From: Bos javanicus
Taxonomy: Eukaryota; Chordata; Mammalia; Artiodactyla; Bovidae
Direction of reading: 5' to 3'
Assembly (NCBI RefSeq): GCF_032452875.1
Contig: NC_083896.1
Span: 496,001 to 560,000 of the forward strand
DNA length: 64,000 bases
This document shows, piece by piece, positions 1 through 13,584 of the stretch (the stretch's first letter is position 1; every line of letters begins with the position of its first letter). Under the pieces are notes generated by a model. The model was not told where the DNA came from and made no database searches. It worked only from the letters and a program-made list of their open reading frames with translations. Position numbers and translations under genes: made by a program.

Positions 1-3000
1 TTGAGAAAACCAAGCCACTCCACCCTCAAAGGGAAATGAGGCCCATTTCCCCTGCAGCACCTCAAGTGCAAGCCCAAGTGCCCTCTCGAAACTTGAAAGG
101 AGTCTTCACTCCCTTTATGCAACTCAAGAGGTTCCCTGAGATACATGACGTAGTGAGAGGAAGCACGAGTTTCCGACAACTCGAAAAGGGCCTCGTGTTC
201 CTCAACTCATTTCGAAATGAGAGGGAAAACCCTTCCTTCGACTTTATCCTCACACCTGAAGAGGAGGCCAGTCTCACCTATGGAAACTCGAGAGGAATCC
301 CACGGTTCCTGCCAAAAGTCGAAAGGACACCAAGTATGCACTCAACTCCAGATAACGCCTGATTCCCAGGCAGCGACTCAAGTGGAAGCATAAGTATCCT
401 GTCACAACACAAAGGGAAGTCTACCTCCCCTGTTGTACCTCTACAAAACACATATGTTTCCGGCCTGAACTCGACAGGATTCCTGACACCCAGTATACAA
501 CTCGAGAGGAAAGCGGAGTTCCATGCCTCCAAACGAGATGAGGCCACACTTCCCAGTTAAAATTCAATAGTAAACTTGAGGTCCCTGACGTAACTCGAGA
601 GGAACCCTGAGTTTCCTGCCTTATCTCGAGATGAAGCCTTATTCCCCTGTAACGACTCAAGAGGAATCCCCAGGGAACCCTCGCAACTTCAAGGGAGGCC
701 TGACTTCACTGAGGCCACACAAGAGGTTCTCTGAGGTCACCGTCACAACTCGAGAGGAACCCAAAACTTCCCAGCACAAGTCGAGAAAGAAAAAAAAAAA
801 AAAACCACGAGATCCACCCCTCAATGCGACATCAGGCCCATTTCCTCTGCAGCTACTCGAGAGCAATTTCAAGTTTCCTCTCAAACTCGGAAGGAGGCTT
901 GACTCCCATTGTGCAACTCAATAGGTTCCCCGAGAGACCCATCGCAAGTCGGGGGGAATCCCGAGTGTCCCACCACAAGTCATGAAGAGACATGTGTTCC
1001 CGACGTCATCTAGAGATGAGGACTGATCCCCCTGCTTCGACTGGAGAGGAATCCCAATTCTCCCCTCGCACCTCAAGAGGAGGCCAGTCTACCTGTTGAA
1101 ACTCGAGAAGAACCCCGCTGTTGCTTCTGCAAGATGAAAGGACACCGAGTCCCTCCTCAACTCCAGATAAGGCCTGATTTCCCTGCATTGCCTCGAATGG
1201 AACACCGAGTATGCCCTCACTACAAGAACGGAGGCCTGAATCCCCTGTTGCACCTCTAGACAAAGCCCAGCTTCCCCACCTCAACTCGACATGCAGCCTG
1301 ACAGCCTTTTGACACCTCGACTGGAAAGTGGAGGTCCATGCTCAAACATAAGTCAATGCCTGACTCCCCTGATGAAATTCAAAAGGAAACCCAAGATCAC
1401 TTTTGCAACCAGAGAGGAGCCCTGAGTTTTCCGCCTCCAATCGAGATGAGGCCCTATTCCTCTGCAGGGACTCGAGAGGAATCCCGAGGTGCCCCTCTCA
1501 ATGAGAAAAGAGGCCCTACTTCCCTGAGGCAACACAAGAGGTTCCCTGAATTCACCATCGCAAATCGAGAGGAACTCAAAGCTTCCCTCGGCAACTAGCA
1601 AAACACCACTAGTCTCCCCAATCAATGCAAGATGAGACCCCCCCAATTCCCCTGCTGTGACTCAATAGCAATCCCGTGTTCCCCCTTGCAACTAGAAAGG
1701 AGAGTTCACTTCCCTGAGGCAACACGACAGGCTTCCTGAGGTCCCTGCCACAATTGGAGAGGCACCCCAAGCTTCCAAACGCAACTGGAGAGAAACCACG
1801 AGATTCCCCCCTCAACAGGAGAGGAAGCCCTTTTCCCCTGCATCATTTCAAGAGTAACCCCAAGTACTCTTTCAAAACTGCAAAGGAGGATTGAGTCTCT
1901 TTATGCAACACAAGAGGTTCCCCGAGATACCCATTGCAGCTCGAGAGGAAGCCCGAGTTCTCGCCACAACTCAACAATAGCCCCCTGTTCCCCATTTCAT
2001 CTCGAGATAAAGGCTGACTCCCCTGCTTCAACTGGAGAGGAATCCCGACTTTCCCCTCGCACCTCAAGAGGAGGCCTGTCTCATGTATTTTAACTCGATA
2101 GGTACCCCCTAGTTCCTGCTGAAAGATGAAAGGACACCAATTTCCGCCTCAACTCAAGATAAGGCCTGATTCCCCTGCACTGACTCGAATGGAACCCGAA
2201 TATCCCCTCAGAACACGAAGGGAGGTTTGATTCCCTTGTTGCACCTCTAGAAAAGGCCCAAGTTCCCTGCCTCAACTCGTCAGGAGAACTGACATGCCTT
2301 TTGCACCTCCAGAGGAAAGCGGAGTTTCATGCCTCAAAAGGAGATGAGGCTTACCTCCCCTGTGGAAACTCTATAAGATCCCTGAGATCCCTGTCCCAAC
2401 TGGAGAGGAACCTGAGATTCCAGGCTCAACTCAAGATGAAGTGCTATTTCCCTGCAGTGACTCAAGAGGAATCCCAGCATGCCTCTCATAACTTGAAAGG
2501 AGGCATGATGTTGCTGAGGAAAATGAGATGTTCCCCGAGGTCCCAAATGCAAGTGGAGAGGAACCCAATGCTTTGGGCTGCAATTCAAGAAAAGACCATG
2601 AGAGTGCCCCTCAGCATGAGATGAGGCCCTTTTCCCTGCAGCACCTTGACAGAAATCCCGAGTTCCCACTTGAAAATCGTAACTCAAGAAGTTCCCCAAG
2701 ATACCCGTCGCTTCGCAGCTCTAGTGGAACCAAGAGATTCCAGCCACAACCCGAGAAAAGCCACGTTTACCCCTACTAATCTCAAGATGAGGGCCGATTC
2801 CCCTGCTTCTACTCCAGAGGAATCCGACTTCCCCTTGAACCTCAAGTGGAGGCCTGTCTCACCTATTAAAATTCCTGAGAACCATGCTGTTCCTGCCACA
2901 AGTTGAAAGGACACCGAATTCCCCCTCAACCCGAGAAAAGGCCTGATTCCCCTGAACTGATCCAAATGGACTGCCAAGTATCCCCTCACAACACGAAGGG

Positions 3001-3740
3001 AGTTCTGACTCCGCTGTTGCACCTCTAGAAAAAGCAGAAGTCATCGCCTGAACCCGACAGGAGGAATGACCCCACTTTTACACCTCGAGAGAAAAGTGGA
3101 GTTCCATGCCTCAAAATGAGACAAGGCCCGACTCCCCTGTTTAAACTCCTTAAGAACACTGAGAAGCCTGTCGCAACTGGAGAGGACCACTGAATGTTCT
3201 GCCTCAATTCAAGATGATTCCCTATTCCCCAGCAGTGACTGGAGAGTAATTTCTACGTGCCCCCCCGCAACTCTAAAGGAGGCCTGATATCCCATAGGCA
3301 ACACGAAAGGTAACCTGAGGCCCACGATGCAACTCGAGAGAAACCCAAACTTCCCGCTGCACCTTGAAAAACACCACGAGATCCCTCCTGCAATGCGAGA
3401 TGAGGCCAGATTCCCTTGCAGTGCCTGGAGAGCAAACCTGCGCTGCCCCTCACAACTCAAGAGGAGACTTGACTTCCCTGAGGCAAGAAGAGAGGTTCCC
3501 AGAGGTCCCCATCGTCACTCGAAAGGAATCCAAAACTTCATGTCACAACTCGAGAAACACAACAAAATCACCTCCTCAATGCGAGATGAGCCCCCATTTT
3601 CCTGCAGTGACTCTACAGCATTCTAGCACTGCCCCTCGCAACTTGAAAAAAGCCTTAATTTCCCTGAAGCAACACGAGACTGTCCCTGAAGTCCCCACTG
3701 CAAGTCGAGAGGAACCCCAAGCTTCCTGCTGCAACTCGAG
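1..3740. repeat. Higher-order satellite unit, copy 1
   Basis: This stretch aligns collinearly with the following ~3.9 kb. Shared idiosyncratic stretches include GAGAAAACCAAGCCA at the left edge (2 and ~3,741), the segment near 165 that recurs near 3,895, the CAACCAGAGAGGAGCCCTG stretch at ~1,407 and ~5,131, and the tract CTGAG(G/C)AAAATGA at ~2,515 and ~6,413. The offset begins at ~3,735. It drops by ~124 bp (four monomers) near 1,936-2,060, which is missing from copy 2 at ~5,656. It then rises to ~3,900 through extra monomers at 5.75-6.03 kb. Such whole-monomer length changes are expected from unequal exchange. The left end is cut by the window edge, so the true unit boundary is arbitrary. 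Confidence 0.75.
784..804. repeat. A-rich tract inside satellite
   Basis: A run of about 14 adenines, after GAGAAAG, replaces the normal GAGAAAAACCACGAG monomer segment. The homologous place in copy 2 (about 4,519-4,527) has a shorter run of 8-9 A. This is ordinary homopolymer slippage that happens to mark this higher-order position. Confidence 0.8.
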
Positions 3741-6700
3741 AAAACCAAGCCATTCCCCCCTCAAAGGGAGATGAGGTCCATTTCCCCTGCAGCACCTCAA
3801 GTGCAAGCCCGAGTGCCCTCTCAAAACTTGAAAGGAGTCTTCACTCACTTTATGCAACTCAAGAGGTTCCCATAGATACGTGATGTAGTTTGAGAGGAAG
3901 CACGAGTTTCCGACAACTCGAGAAGGGCCTCGTATTCCTCAACTCATCTCGAGATGAGGGGGGAAACTCCTCCTTCAACTTTATCCTCACACCTCTAGAG
4001 GAGGCCAGTCTCACCTATGGAAACTCGAGAGGAATCCCACGGTTCCTGCCAAAGTCAAAAGGACACCAAGTATGCACTCAACTCCAGATCAAGCCTGATT
4101 CCCAGGCAGTGACTTGAGTGGAACCGTGAGTATCCCGTCACAACACAAAGGGAGGTCTACCTCCTCTGTTGTACCTCTACAAAACACGTGTTTCCAGCCT
4201 GAACTCGACAGGATTCCTGACACCCAGTATACAACTCGAAAGGAAAGCGGAGTTCCATGCCTCCAAACGAGACGAGGCCACACTTCCCAGTTGAAACTCA
4301 ATAGGAAACCTGAGATCCCTGTCGCAATTCAACAGGAACTCTGAGTTCCCCGCCTCATCTCGAGATGAAGCCCTATTCCCCTGTAACGACTCGAGAGGAA
4401 TCCCCAGAGAACCCTCGCAATTTCAAGGGAGGCCTGACTTCACTGAGGCCACACGAGAGGTTCCCTGAGGTCACCGTCGCAACTCGAGAGTAACCCAAAG
4501 CTTCCCGCCACAACTCGAGAAAAAAAAACCACGAGATTCACCCCTCAACGCGACATCAGGCCTGTTTCTTCTGCATCTACTCGAGAGCTATCCCGAGTTT
4601 CCTCTCAAACTCGAAAGGAGGCTTGACTCCCTTTATGCAATTCAATAGTTTCCCCGAGAAACCCGTCGCAAATCAGGGGGAACCCCAAGTTTCCCACAGC
4701 AAGTCGAGAAGAGATACATGTTCCCGACCTCATCTCGAGATGAGGACCGATTCCCCTGCTTCGACTCGAGAGGAATCCTGATTTTGCCCTCAAACCTCGA
4801 GAGGAGGCTGGTCTACCTATTGAAACTCGAGAAGAACCCTGCTGTTGCTGCTGCAAGATGAAAGGACACCGATTTCCTCCTTATTTCGAGATAAAGCCTG
4901 ATTTCCCTTCACCACCTCAAATGGAACACTGAGTATGCCCTCACTACACGAACGGAGGTCTGAATCCCCTTTTGCACCTCTAGACAAGCCCAACTTCCCC
5001 ACCTCAACTTGACATTCAGCCTGACAGCCCTTTGACACCTCTACTGGAAAGCGGAGTTCCACGCTTCAACATGAGTTGATGCCTGATTCCCCTGATGAAA
5101 CTCAAAAGGAAACCCAAGATCACTGTTGCAACCAGAGAGGAGCCCTGAGTTACCTGCATCAAATCGAGATGAGGCCCTATTCCTCTGCAGCTACTCGAGA
5201 AGAAACCCGAGGTGCCCCTCGCAATGAGAAAAGAGGCCCGACTTCCCTGAGGCAACACAAGAGGTTCCCTGAATTCACCATTGCAAATCAAAAGGAACTC
5301 AAAGCTTCCTGCTGCAACTAGAGAAACACCACGAGTTTCCCCCATCAATGCAAGATGAGAACCCATTCCCCTGCAGTGACTCGATAGCAATCCTGCTTTC
5401 CCCCTTGCAACTCGAAAGGAGACTTCACTTCCCTGAGGCAACATGACAGGCTTCCTGAGGTCCCGGCCACAATTGGAGAGCACCACAATTTTCCAGACAG
5501 AACTCGAGAAAACCCAAGAGATTCCCCCCTCAACGCAAGAGGAGGCCCTTTTCCCCTGCATCGTTTCAAGAGTATTTGCACGTACTCTCTCAAAACTGGA
5601 AAGGAGGATTGAATCTCTTTATGCAACACAAGAGGTTCGCCGAGATACCCATTGCACCTCAAGAGGAGGCCTGTCTCACCTATTTTAACTCGATAAGTAC
5701 CCTGCGGTTCCTGCTGAAAGATGAAAGGACACCGAGTTCCGCTTCAACTGGAGATAAGGTCTGATTCCCCTGCAGTGACTCGAGAGAAATCCCGAGGTTC
5801 CCCCTCAACATGAAATGGGGCCTGACTTCCCCAGGGCAACTAAACAGGTTCACTGAAGTCACTGTCACAACTCGAAAGGAACCTTGAGTTTCCTGCCACA
5901 ACTCGAGAATAGCCCCGTTGTCCCCACTGCATCTTGAGATAAGGGCTGTCCCATACTTCGACTCAAGAGGAATCCTGTCTCAGCTTTTGAAACTCGAGAG
6001 GTACCTCGCATTTCTTGCCAAAAGAAGAAAGGACACCGACTTCCACCTAACTTGAGTAAAGACCTGATTCCCCTGCACTGACTCGAATGGAACCCGAGGA
6101 TCCCCTCACAACAAGAATGTAGTTGACTCCCCAGTTGCACCTCTAGAAAAGGCCCAACTTCCCCACCTCAACTCAACAGGAGACCTGACACCCCTTTTAA
6201 TACCTGAGAGGAAAGCGGAGTTGCATGCCTGAAAATAAGACAAGGCCTAATTCCCCTGTTAAAACTCTATAGGAACCCCGAGATCCCTGTCACAACTGTC
6301 GAGGGACCTGAGTTTCCTGCCTTAACTTAAGATGAGGCCCTATTCCCCTCTAGCGACTCAAGAGGAATCACGGCAGGACTCTCGCAACTTTAAAGAGACA
6401 TGACTTTTCTGAGCAAAATGAAATGTTCCCTGAGTTCCCAAACCCACCTGGAGAGGAACCCAAAGCTCCCCGCCACAACTCGAGAAAAAACACTAGATTC
6501 CCCTCAACGCGAGGTGAGACCCTTTCCCCTGCAGCACCTCTAGAGCAATCCCAAGTTCCCACTTTAAAATCGAACTGAGGGTGTACTTTCTTTATGCAAC
6601 TCAAGAGGTTCCCCAAGATACCCATCGCACCTCTAGTGGAACCCTGAATTTCCAACCACAACTCAAGACGAGCCCCATTTTCCCCAAGAAATCTCGACAT

Positions 6701-7660
6701 AAGGGCCAATTCCCCTGCTACGACTTGAGAGGAATCCGACCTTCCCCACACACCTGAAGAGGAGGCCTGTCTCACCTATTGAAACTCCTGAGGAACCATG
6801 TGGTTCCTGCTGCAAGACGATATGACACCGAATTCCCCCTCAACCCGAGGAAAGGCATGATTCCCCTGCACCGACTCGAATGGAACACCGAGTATCCCCT
6901 CACAACACGAAGAGAGGTCTGACTCCCCTGTTTCACCTCTAGAAAAAGCCCATGTTCCCCGATTCAACTAGACAGGAGGCCTGAAACCCCTTACACAAGT
7001 CGAGAGGAAAGTTGAGTTCCATACCTCTAAATGAGATGAGGTCTGACTCCCTTGTTGAAACTAGATAGGAACCCCGAGATCCCTGTTGCAACAGGAAAGG
7101 AGCCCTGAGTTACCTGCCTCATTTCGAGATGAGACTCCATTCCTAGGCAGTGACTCGAGAGGAATTCCCAGGTGCCCCTTGCAACTTGAAAGGTGGCCTG
7201 ATTTCCCACAGGCAACATGAATGGTTCTCTGAGGTTCCCTAGGCAACTTGAGAGGAATGCAAACTTCCTGCTGCAACTCGAAAAACACCATGAGATTTCT
7301 CCCTCAATGGGAGATGAGTCCTGATTTCCCTGCAGTGCCTCAAGAGCAATCCTGCGCTCCCACTCGCAACTTGAAAGGAGACTTGACTTCCATGAGGCAA
7401 CACGAGAGGTTCCCTGAGGTCCCTGTCGCAACTGCTGAGAAACCCAAAGCTTCATGCCACAACTCGAGAAATACATCGAAATTACCCCTCAATATGAGAT
7501 GAGGCCCGATTCCCCTACAGTGACTCAAGAGCAATCCCATGCTCCCCCTCGCAACTCAAAAGGAGACATGACTTCCCTGAGGCAACACGAGAGGTTCCCT
7601 GAGGCCCCCGTTGCAACTCGAGAGGAACCCCAAGCTTCAGGCTGCAACTCAAGAAGAACC
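3741..7660. repeat. Higher-order satellite unit, copy 2
   Basis: This is the second copy of the ~3.7-3.9 kb unit, matching 1-3,740 monomer by monomer with the indels noted there. Its right end is placed where the monomers again resemble those around 3,720-3,745 (GAGAGGAACCCCAAGCTTC followed by AAGAACCATGAGG near 7,620-7,670). Beyond this point monomers are of the same type, but I could not follow a further equally similar copy by eye. Confidence 0.65.
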
Positions 7661-10600
7661 ATGAGGTGCCGCTGCTAATGGGAGATGAGGACCTTTTGCC
7701 CTGCAGCCCCTTAAGAACAATCCCAAGTATCCTCTCGAAACTCAAAAGTAAGCTTGACTCCCTTTATGTAACTCATGAGGTTCCCCGAGATACACATCGT
7801 AACTAGAGAGAAACCCCTAACTCCCACCACTTCTCAAGAAGAGCCCGTGTTCCCCACCTCTACTAGAGATGAGGGTTGATTACCATACTTCGTCTCGACA
7901 GGAATCCCAATTTTCCCCTTGCACATCAAGAGGATACCTTTCTCACCTATTGAAACACGAGAGGAACCCCGAGGTTCCTGCTACAAAGCAAAAGGACATC
8001 AAGTCTCCCTTCAACAGGAGATAAGGGCTGATTCTCCTGCACCGATGCGAATGGAACCCTGAGTATCCCCTCACAACATGAAGGGAGGTCTGACGCACTT
8101 GCTGCACCTCTAAAAAAGCCCTAGTTCCCCGCCTCACTTGGACAAGAGACCTGACACCCTTTTTACAACTCGAGAGCAAAGCAGAGTTCCATGCATCAAC
8201 ATGAGCCAAGGCCTGACTCCCAGTTTACCCGATAGGAACCCTGAGATCCATGTCGCAAATGGAGAGGAACCCTGAGTTTCCTGCCTCAACTTGACATGAG
8301 GCCTTATTCCCCTGCAGTGACTGGAGAGCAATCTTGCACTCCCTTTCACAACTCAAAAGGAGAGTTGACTTCCCTGAGGCAAGATAAAAGGCTACCTGAG
8401 GTCCCGGTCACAACTCAAGAGGAACCCCCACGCTTCCCACCGCAACCCAAGAAAAACCACAAGATTCCCCCCTCAACACAAGATAAGGCCCCTTTTCCTT
8501 CATTGCCTCGGGAGCTATCCAGAGTTCTCTCTCGAAACTCGAAAGGAGGCTTGATTCCCTTTATGTAACTCAAGAGGTTCCCCAAGATAACTGTCGCCAC
8601 TTGAGGGGAACCCCAAATTTCCCACCACAAGTCGAGAAGAGCCCCGTGTTCCCCACCTCATCTCGAGATGAGAGCAGCTTCCCCTGCTTTGACTCAAGAG
8701 GAATCCCGACATTCCCCTCAAACCTCAAGAGGAGGCCTGTCTCACCTATTGAACTCAAGAGGAACCCCGCAGTTCCTGCCATAAGTCAAAAGGACACCGA
8801 GTCCCCCCTCAACTTGAGATAAGGCCTGATTCCCATGAACTGACTCGAATGAAACCCCAAGTATCCACTCACAACCTGGGAGGAGTTATGACAACCCTGT
8901 TCCACCTCCATAAAAAGCCCAGGTTCCCCATCTCAACATGACAGAGGCATGACACCCCTTTACAACTCGAGAGGAAAGAGGAGTTCCATGCCTCAAAACG
9001 AGACGAGGCCTGACCCCCCCCTTTTGAAACTCAATAGGAACTCCAAGACCCCGTCGCAACTGGAGAGGAACACTGAATTTCCCGCCTCAACTCTCCATGA
9101 AGCCCTATTTCCCTGCAGCGACTCGAGAGGAATCCCAAGGTGTCCCTCACAACTTGAAAGGAGGTCTGATTTCCCTGAAGCAACATGAGAGGTTCCCTGA
9201 GGTCCCCGTCGAAACTCGAGTGGGACCCAAAGCTCCCGGCCTCAACTCAAGAAACACCACTAGATTCTCCCCTCAGTTCGAGGTGAAGCCCTATTCCCCT
9301 GAAGCTACTCAAGAAGAATCCCGAGGTGCCTCTCGCAACTCGAAAACAACCATGATATCCCTGAGGCACCATGAGAGGTTCCCCGAGGTCCCTGTCACTA
9401 GTCAAGAGGAACCCAAACCTTCCTGCTGCTACTGGAGAAATATCACGAGATTCTCCCCTCAACCCGAGATGAGGCCCTCTTCCCCTGCATCACCTCGAGA
9501 CAATCCCGAGATCCCTCTCAAAATTTGAAAGGAGGACTTGACTCACTTTATGTAACTCAAGAAGATTCCGGAAACACCCATCGCCACTCGGAGGAACCCC
9601 AAGTTTCCCACCACAACTAAAGAAGAGCCTTACATTTCCCACCTCATCTAGAGATGAGGGCCATTAACCTGCTGATACTTGAGTGGAATAACGACTTTCT
9701 CCTCGGACCTCAAGAGGAGGTCTATCTCACCTATTGAAGTCGAGAGGAACCCTGCGGTTCCTGCCACAATTCGAAAGGACACTGAGTTTCCCCTAAACTT
9801 GAGATGAGGGCTGATTTGTATGCACTGACATGAATGGAACCCCAAGTATCTCCTCACAACATGAAGGGAGGTGTGACCCCCCTCGTTGCACCTCTAGATA
9901 AAGCCCAGGATCCCCACCTGAATTCGACAGGAGGTGTGACACCCATTTTACAACTGGAGACAAAGTGGATTTCCATACCTCAACAACAGCCGAGGCCTAA
10001 CTCCCCTGTTGTAACTCGATAGGAACCCAGAGATCCCTGGAACAACTGGGGAGGTGCCTTGAGGTTCCTGCCTCAAATCAACATAAGCCTGATTCTCCTG
10101 AAGCGACTCAAGATAAATCCCACCATGCCCCTCGCAAATTGAAAGGAGGCTCGACTTCCCTGAGGCAACATGAGAGGTTCCCTGAAGTAGCGGTTGCAAC
10201 TTGAGACAAATCCAAACCTTCCCACCACAACTCGAGAAACACCAGAGATTCTCCCGTCAATTCGAGATGAGGCCCCATTCCCCTGCAGTGACTCGAGATT
10301 AATCCTGCACTGCCCTCACAACTCTAAAGGAGACTTGACCTCCCTGAGTCAACATGAGAGGTTCCCTGAGGTCCCTGTTACAACCAAGAGGAAGCCCAAG
10401 CTTCCTGCCAGCTGGAGAAAGACCACGAGATTCACCCCTCAACGTGATGAAGCCCTTTTCCCCTACAGCGGCTGGAGAGCAATCCCGGGTTCCCACTCGA
10501 AAATTGAAAGGAGGCTGGACTCCCTTTATTCAACCCAAGAGGTTCCCTAGATACCTGTCACAACTCGAGTGGAACCCCAAGATTCCAGCCACAACACGAG

Positions 10601-13558
10601 AAGAGCCACATTTACCCCAACTAATCTCGAGATGAGGGATGATTCCCCGCTTTGACTCGAGAGGAATCTCAACTTTTCCCTCACACCTCAAAAGGAGGCC
10701 TGTCTCAACTATTGAAACTCTAGAGGAACCCAGCCATTCCCGCTGCAATTTTTAAGGACACCGAGTTCCCCCTCAACTCTAGATAAGGCCTGACTGCTCT
10801 AAACCAACTCGAATGGAACCCCAAGTATCCCCTCACAACACAAAGGGAGGTCTGCCTCCCCTGTTGCACTTCCAGAAAAAGCCCAAGTTCCCTGGTCTAA
10901 CTCGACAAGAGTGCTGACACCCCTTCAACAATTCGAGAGGAAAGTGGTGTTACATGCCTGAACATGAGATGAGACCTGATTCCTCTGTTAATACTCCCTA
11001 GGAATCCCGATATCCCTGTCACAATTGAAGAGTAATCCGGAGTTTCCCACGTCCCTCGAGATGAGGCCCTATTTCCCTGCAGTGACCCGAGAGGTATAGC
11101 AAGGTGCCCCTTGCAACTCGAAAGGAGGACTGACTTCCTGAGGCAACATGAAAGGATCTCTCAGGACCCTGTTGCAACTACAGGGGAACCCCAAGTTTCC
11201 CTCAGCAACTTGAGAAAAACTATGAGATTCCCCCCTCAACTCGAGATGAGGCCCTATTCCTCTGCAGCACCTCTAGAGAAATACCAAGTTCCCTCTTGAA
11301 ACTCAAAAGGACGCTTTACTCCCTTTATGCAAGTCAAGATGTTTCATGACAGACCTGTCACCACTCGAGAGGAACCCCGAGTTTCCTGTCACAACTAGTG
11401 AAGAGCCCCATGTTCCCACCTCACCTTGAGATGAGGCCCGATTCCCCTGCAGTTACTCTAGAGCAATCCCCTGCTCCCCCTAGCAGCCTGAAAGGAAACT
11501 TGACTTCCTTGAGGAAATACAACAGGATCCCTGAGGTCCCCATGCAACTCAAGAGGAACCCGGAGTTTCTGGTTCAACTCAAGATGAGGCCCTAATCCCC
11601 TGCAGTGACTCGAGAGGTTTCCCAAGATGCCCATCGAAACTTCAAAGGAGGCTTGACATCCCTGAGGCAACAAGAGAGGTTCACTGAGAGCCTGTACCTA
11701 CCTGAAAGGAGCCCAAAGTTTCCCCCACACCTCAAGAAACACAACGAGATTCCCCCCTCAGTGTCAGATGTGGCCCTTATCCCCTGCAGCGCCTCCAGAG
11801 CAATCACGAGTTCCTTATTGAAACTTGAAATGAGGCTTGACCCTCATTTTACAACTCGAGTGGAAAGCACAGTTCCATGCCTCAAAAAGACTCTAGGCCT
11901 GACTCCTATGTTGAAACCCAATAGGAGGCCCAAGATCCCTGTCACAATATGAGAGGAACCCTGAGTTTCCCGCCTCAATGTGAAATGAGGCCTTTTTCCC
12001 CTGCAGCGCCTCAAGAGCAATCCCAGGATCCCTCTTGAAACGCGAAAGGAGTCTTGACTCCCTTTATGCAATTCAAGGGGTTCCCCGAAATACCTGTCAC
12101 AACTCGAGAGGAATCCTGAGATTCCCACTGCAACTCTAGAAGAGTCCCATGATCCCCAATTCATCCGGAGACAACATCCAATTCCCCTGCTTCGATTCAA
12201 GAGGAATGCTGACTTTCCCCTTGCACCTCAGGAGAAAGCCTATCTCACCTATTGAAACTGTGGTTCCTGCCTCAAAAGAATGGACACTGAGTTCCCCCTC
12301 AACTCAGGATAAGGCCTGGTTCACCTGTACCGACTCGAATGGAACCCCAGGTATCCCCTCACAAAATGAAGGGAGCTCTGAATCCCCTGCTGCACCTCTA
12401 GATAAAGCCCAAGTTCCCCACCTGAACTCAACTGGAGGCCTGACACCCATTTCTAAGTCAAGAGGAAAGCAGAATTCCATGCCTCAACACAAGATGAGGC
12501 CAGATTCACCTGTTGACATTTGATAGGAACCCCGAGATGTTGTCACAACTGGAGAGGAACCCTGGGTTTCAAGTATCAACTCGAGATGAGGCCCAGTTCC
12601 CCTAGAGCGATACAGGAGGATATCGACTTGCCCCTTGCAACACGAAAGGAAGCCTGAATTCCCTGAGCCAACACAAGCGGTTTCCTGAGGTCCCCATCAC
12701 AACTCAAGAGGAACCCCAAGCTTCCCACCCTAACTCTAGAAAAACCACGAGATTCCCTCCACAATGCGAGATGAGCCCCCTTTCCCTTGCAGCACCTGGA
12801 GAGCAATCCCGAGTTTCCTCTCAAAACTCGAATAGAGGCTTGACTCTCTTTAGGCAACTCAAGAGGTTCCTTGAGTTCCCCACTGCAACTTGAGAAGAGC
12901 ATCATATTCCCCACCTCATCTCAAAGTGAAGTCAGATTCCCTTGCTTCGATTCAAGAGGAATCCTGACTTTCCCCTCGCACCTTAAGAGGAGGTCTGTCT
13001 CACCTATTGAAACTTGAGAGGAACACCACAGTTCCTACCGAAAGTCTAAAGGACAACGAGATCCCTCTCATCTTGAGAAAAAGCCTGATTCCCCTTCATT
13101 GACGCGAATGGAACCCTGAGATTCCCTTCACAACACAAAGCGAGATCTGACTCCAATGTTGCACCTCTAGAAAAAGCCCAGGTTCCCCACCTCAAGTCGA
13201 CAGGAGGCCTGACACCCCTTTTACAACTCGAGAGGAAAGCAGAATGCAATGCCTCAACACGAGACCAGGCATGACTCCTCTGTTGAAACTCTATAGGAAC
13301 CCCGAGATACCTGTCTCAACTGAAGAGGAACCCTGAGTTTCCCGCCTCAAATCGAGATGAGGCCCTATTACCCTGCAGCGACTTGAGACAAATCCCGAGG
13401 TGCCACTTGCAACTTAAAATGAGGCCTCATATCCTGAAGACAACATGAGAGATTCACTGAGGTCCCTGTTGCAACTCGAGAGGAACTCAAAATTTCCCAC
13501 CACAACTCGAGAAACAACACGACTTTCCCCTCTCAATGAGAGATGAAGCCCGAATCCC

Positions 13559-13584
13559 CTGTAGTGAGAGGAACCTCACTACAG
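13559..13584. repeat. 10-bp perfect inverted repeat in a satellite monomer
   Basis: The arms are CTGTAGTGAG (13,559-13,568) and CTCACTACAG (13,575-13,584), separated by six bases. Neighbouring monomers have CTGCAGTGACTCGAGAGC here, so an inverted copy of the left arm appears to have been added locally. No function is implied. Confidence 0.85.
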
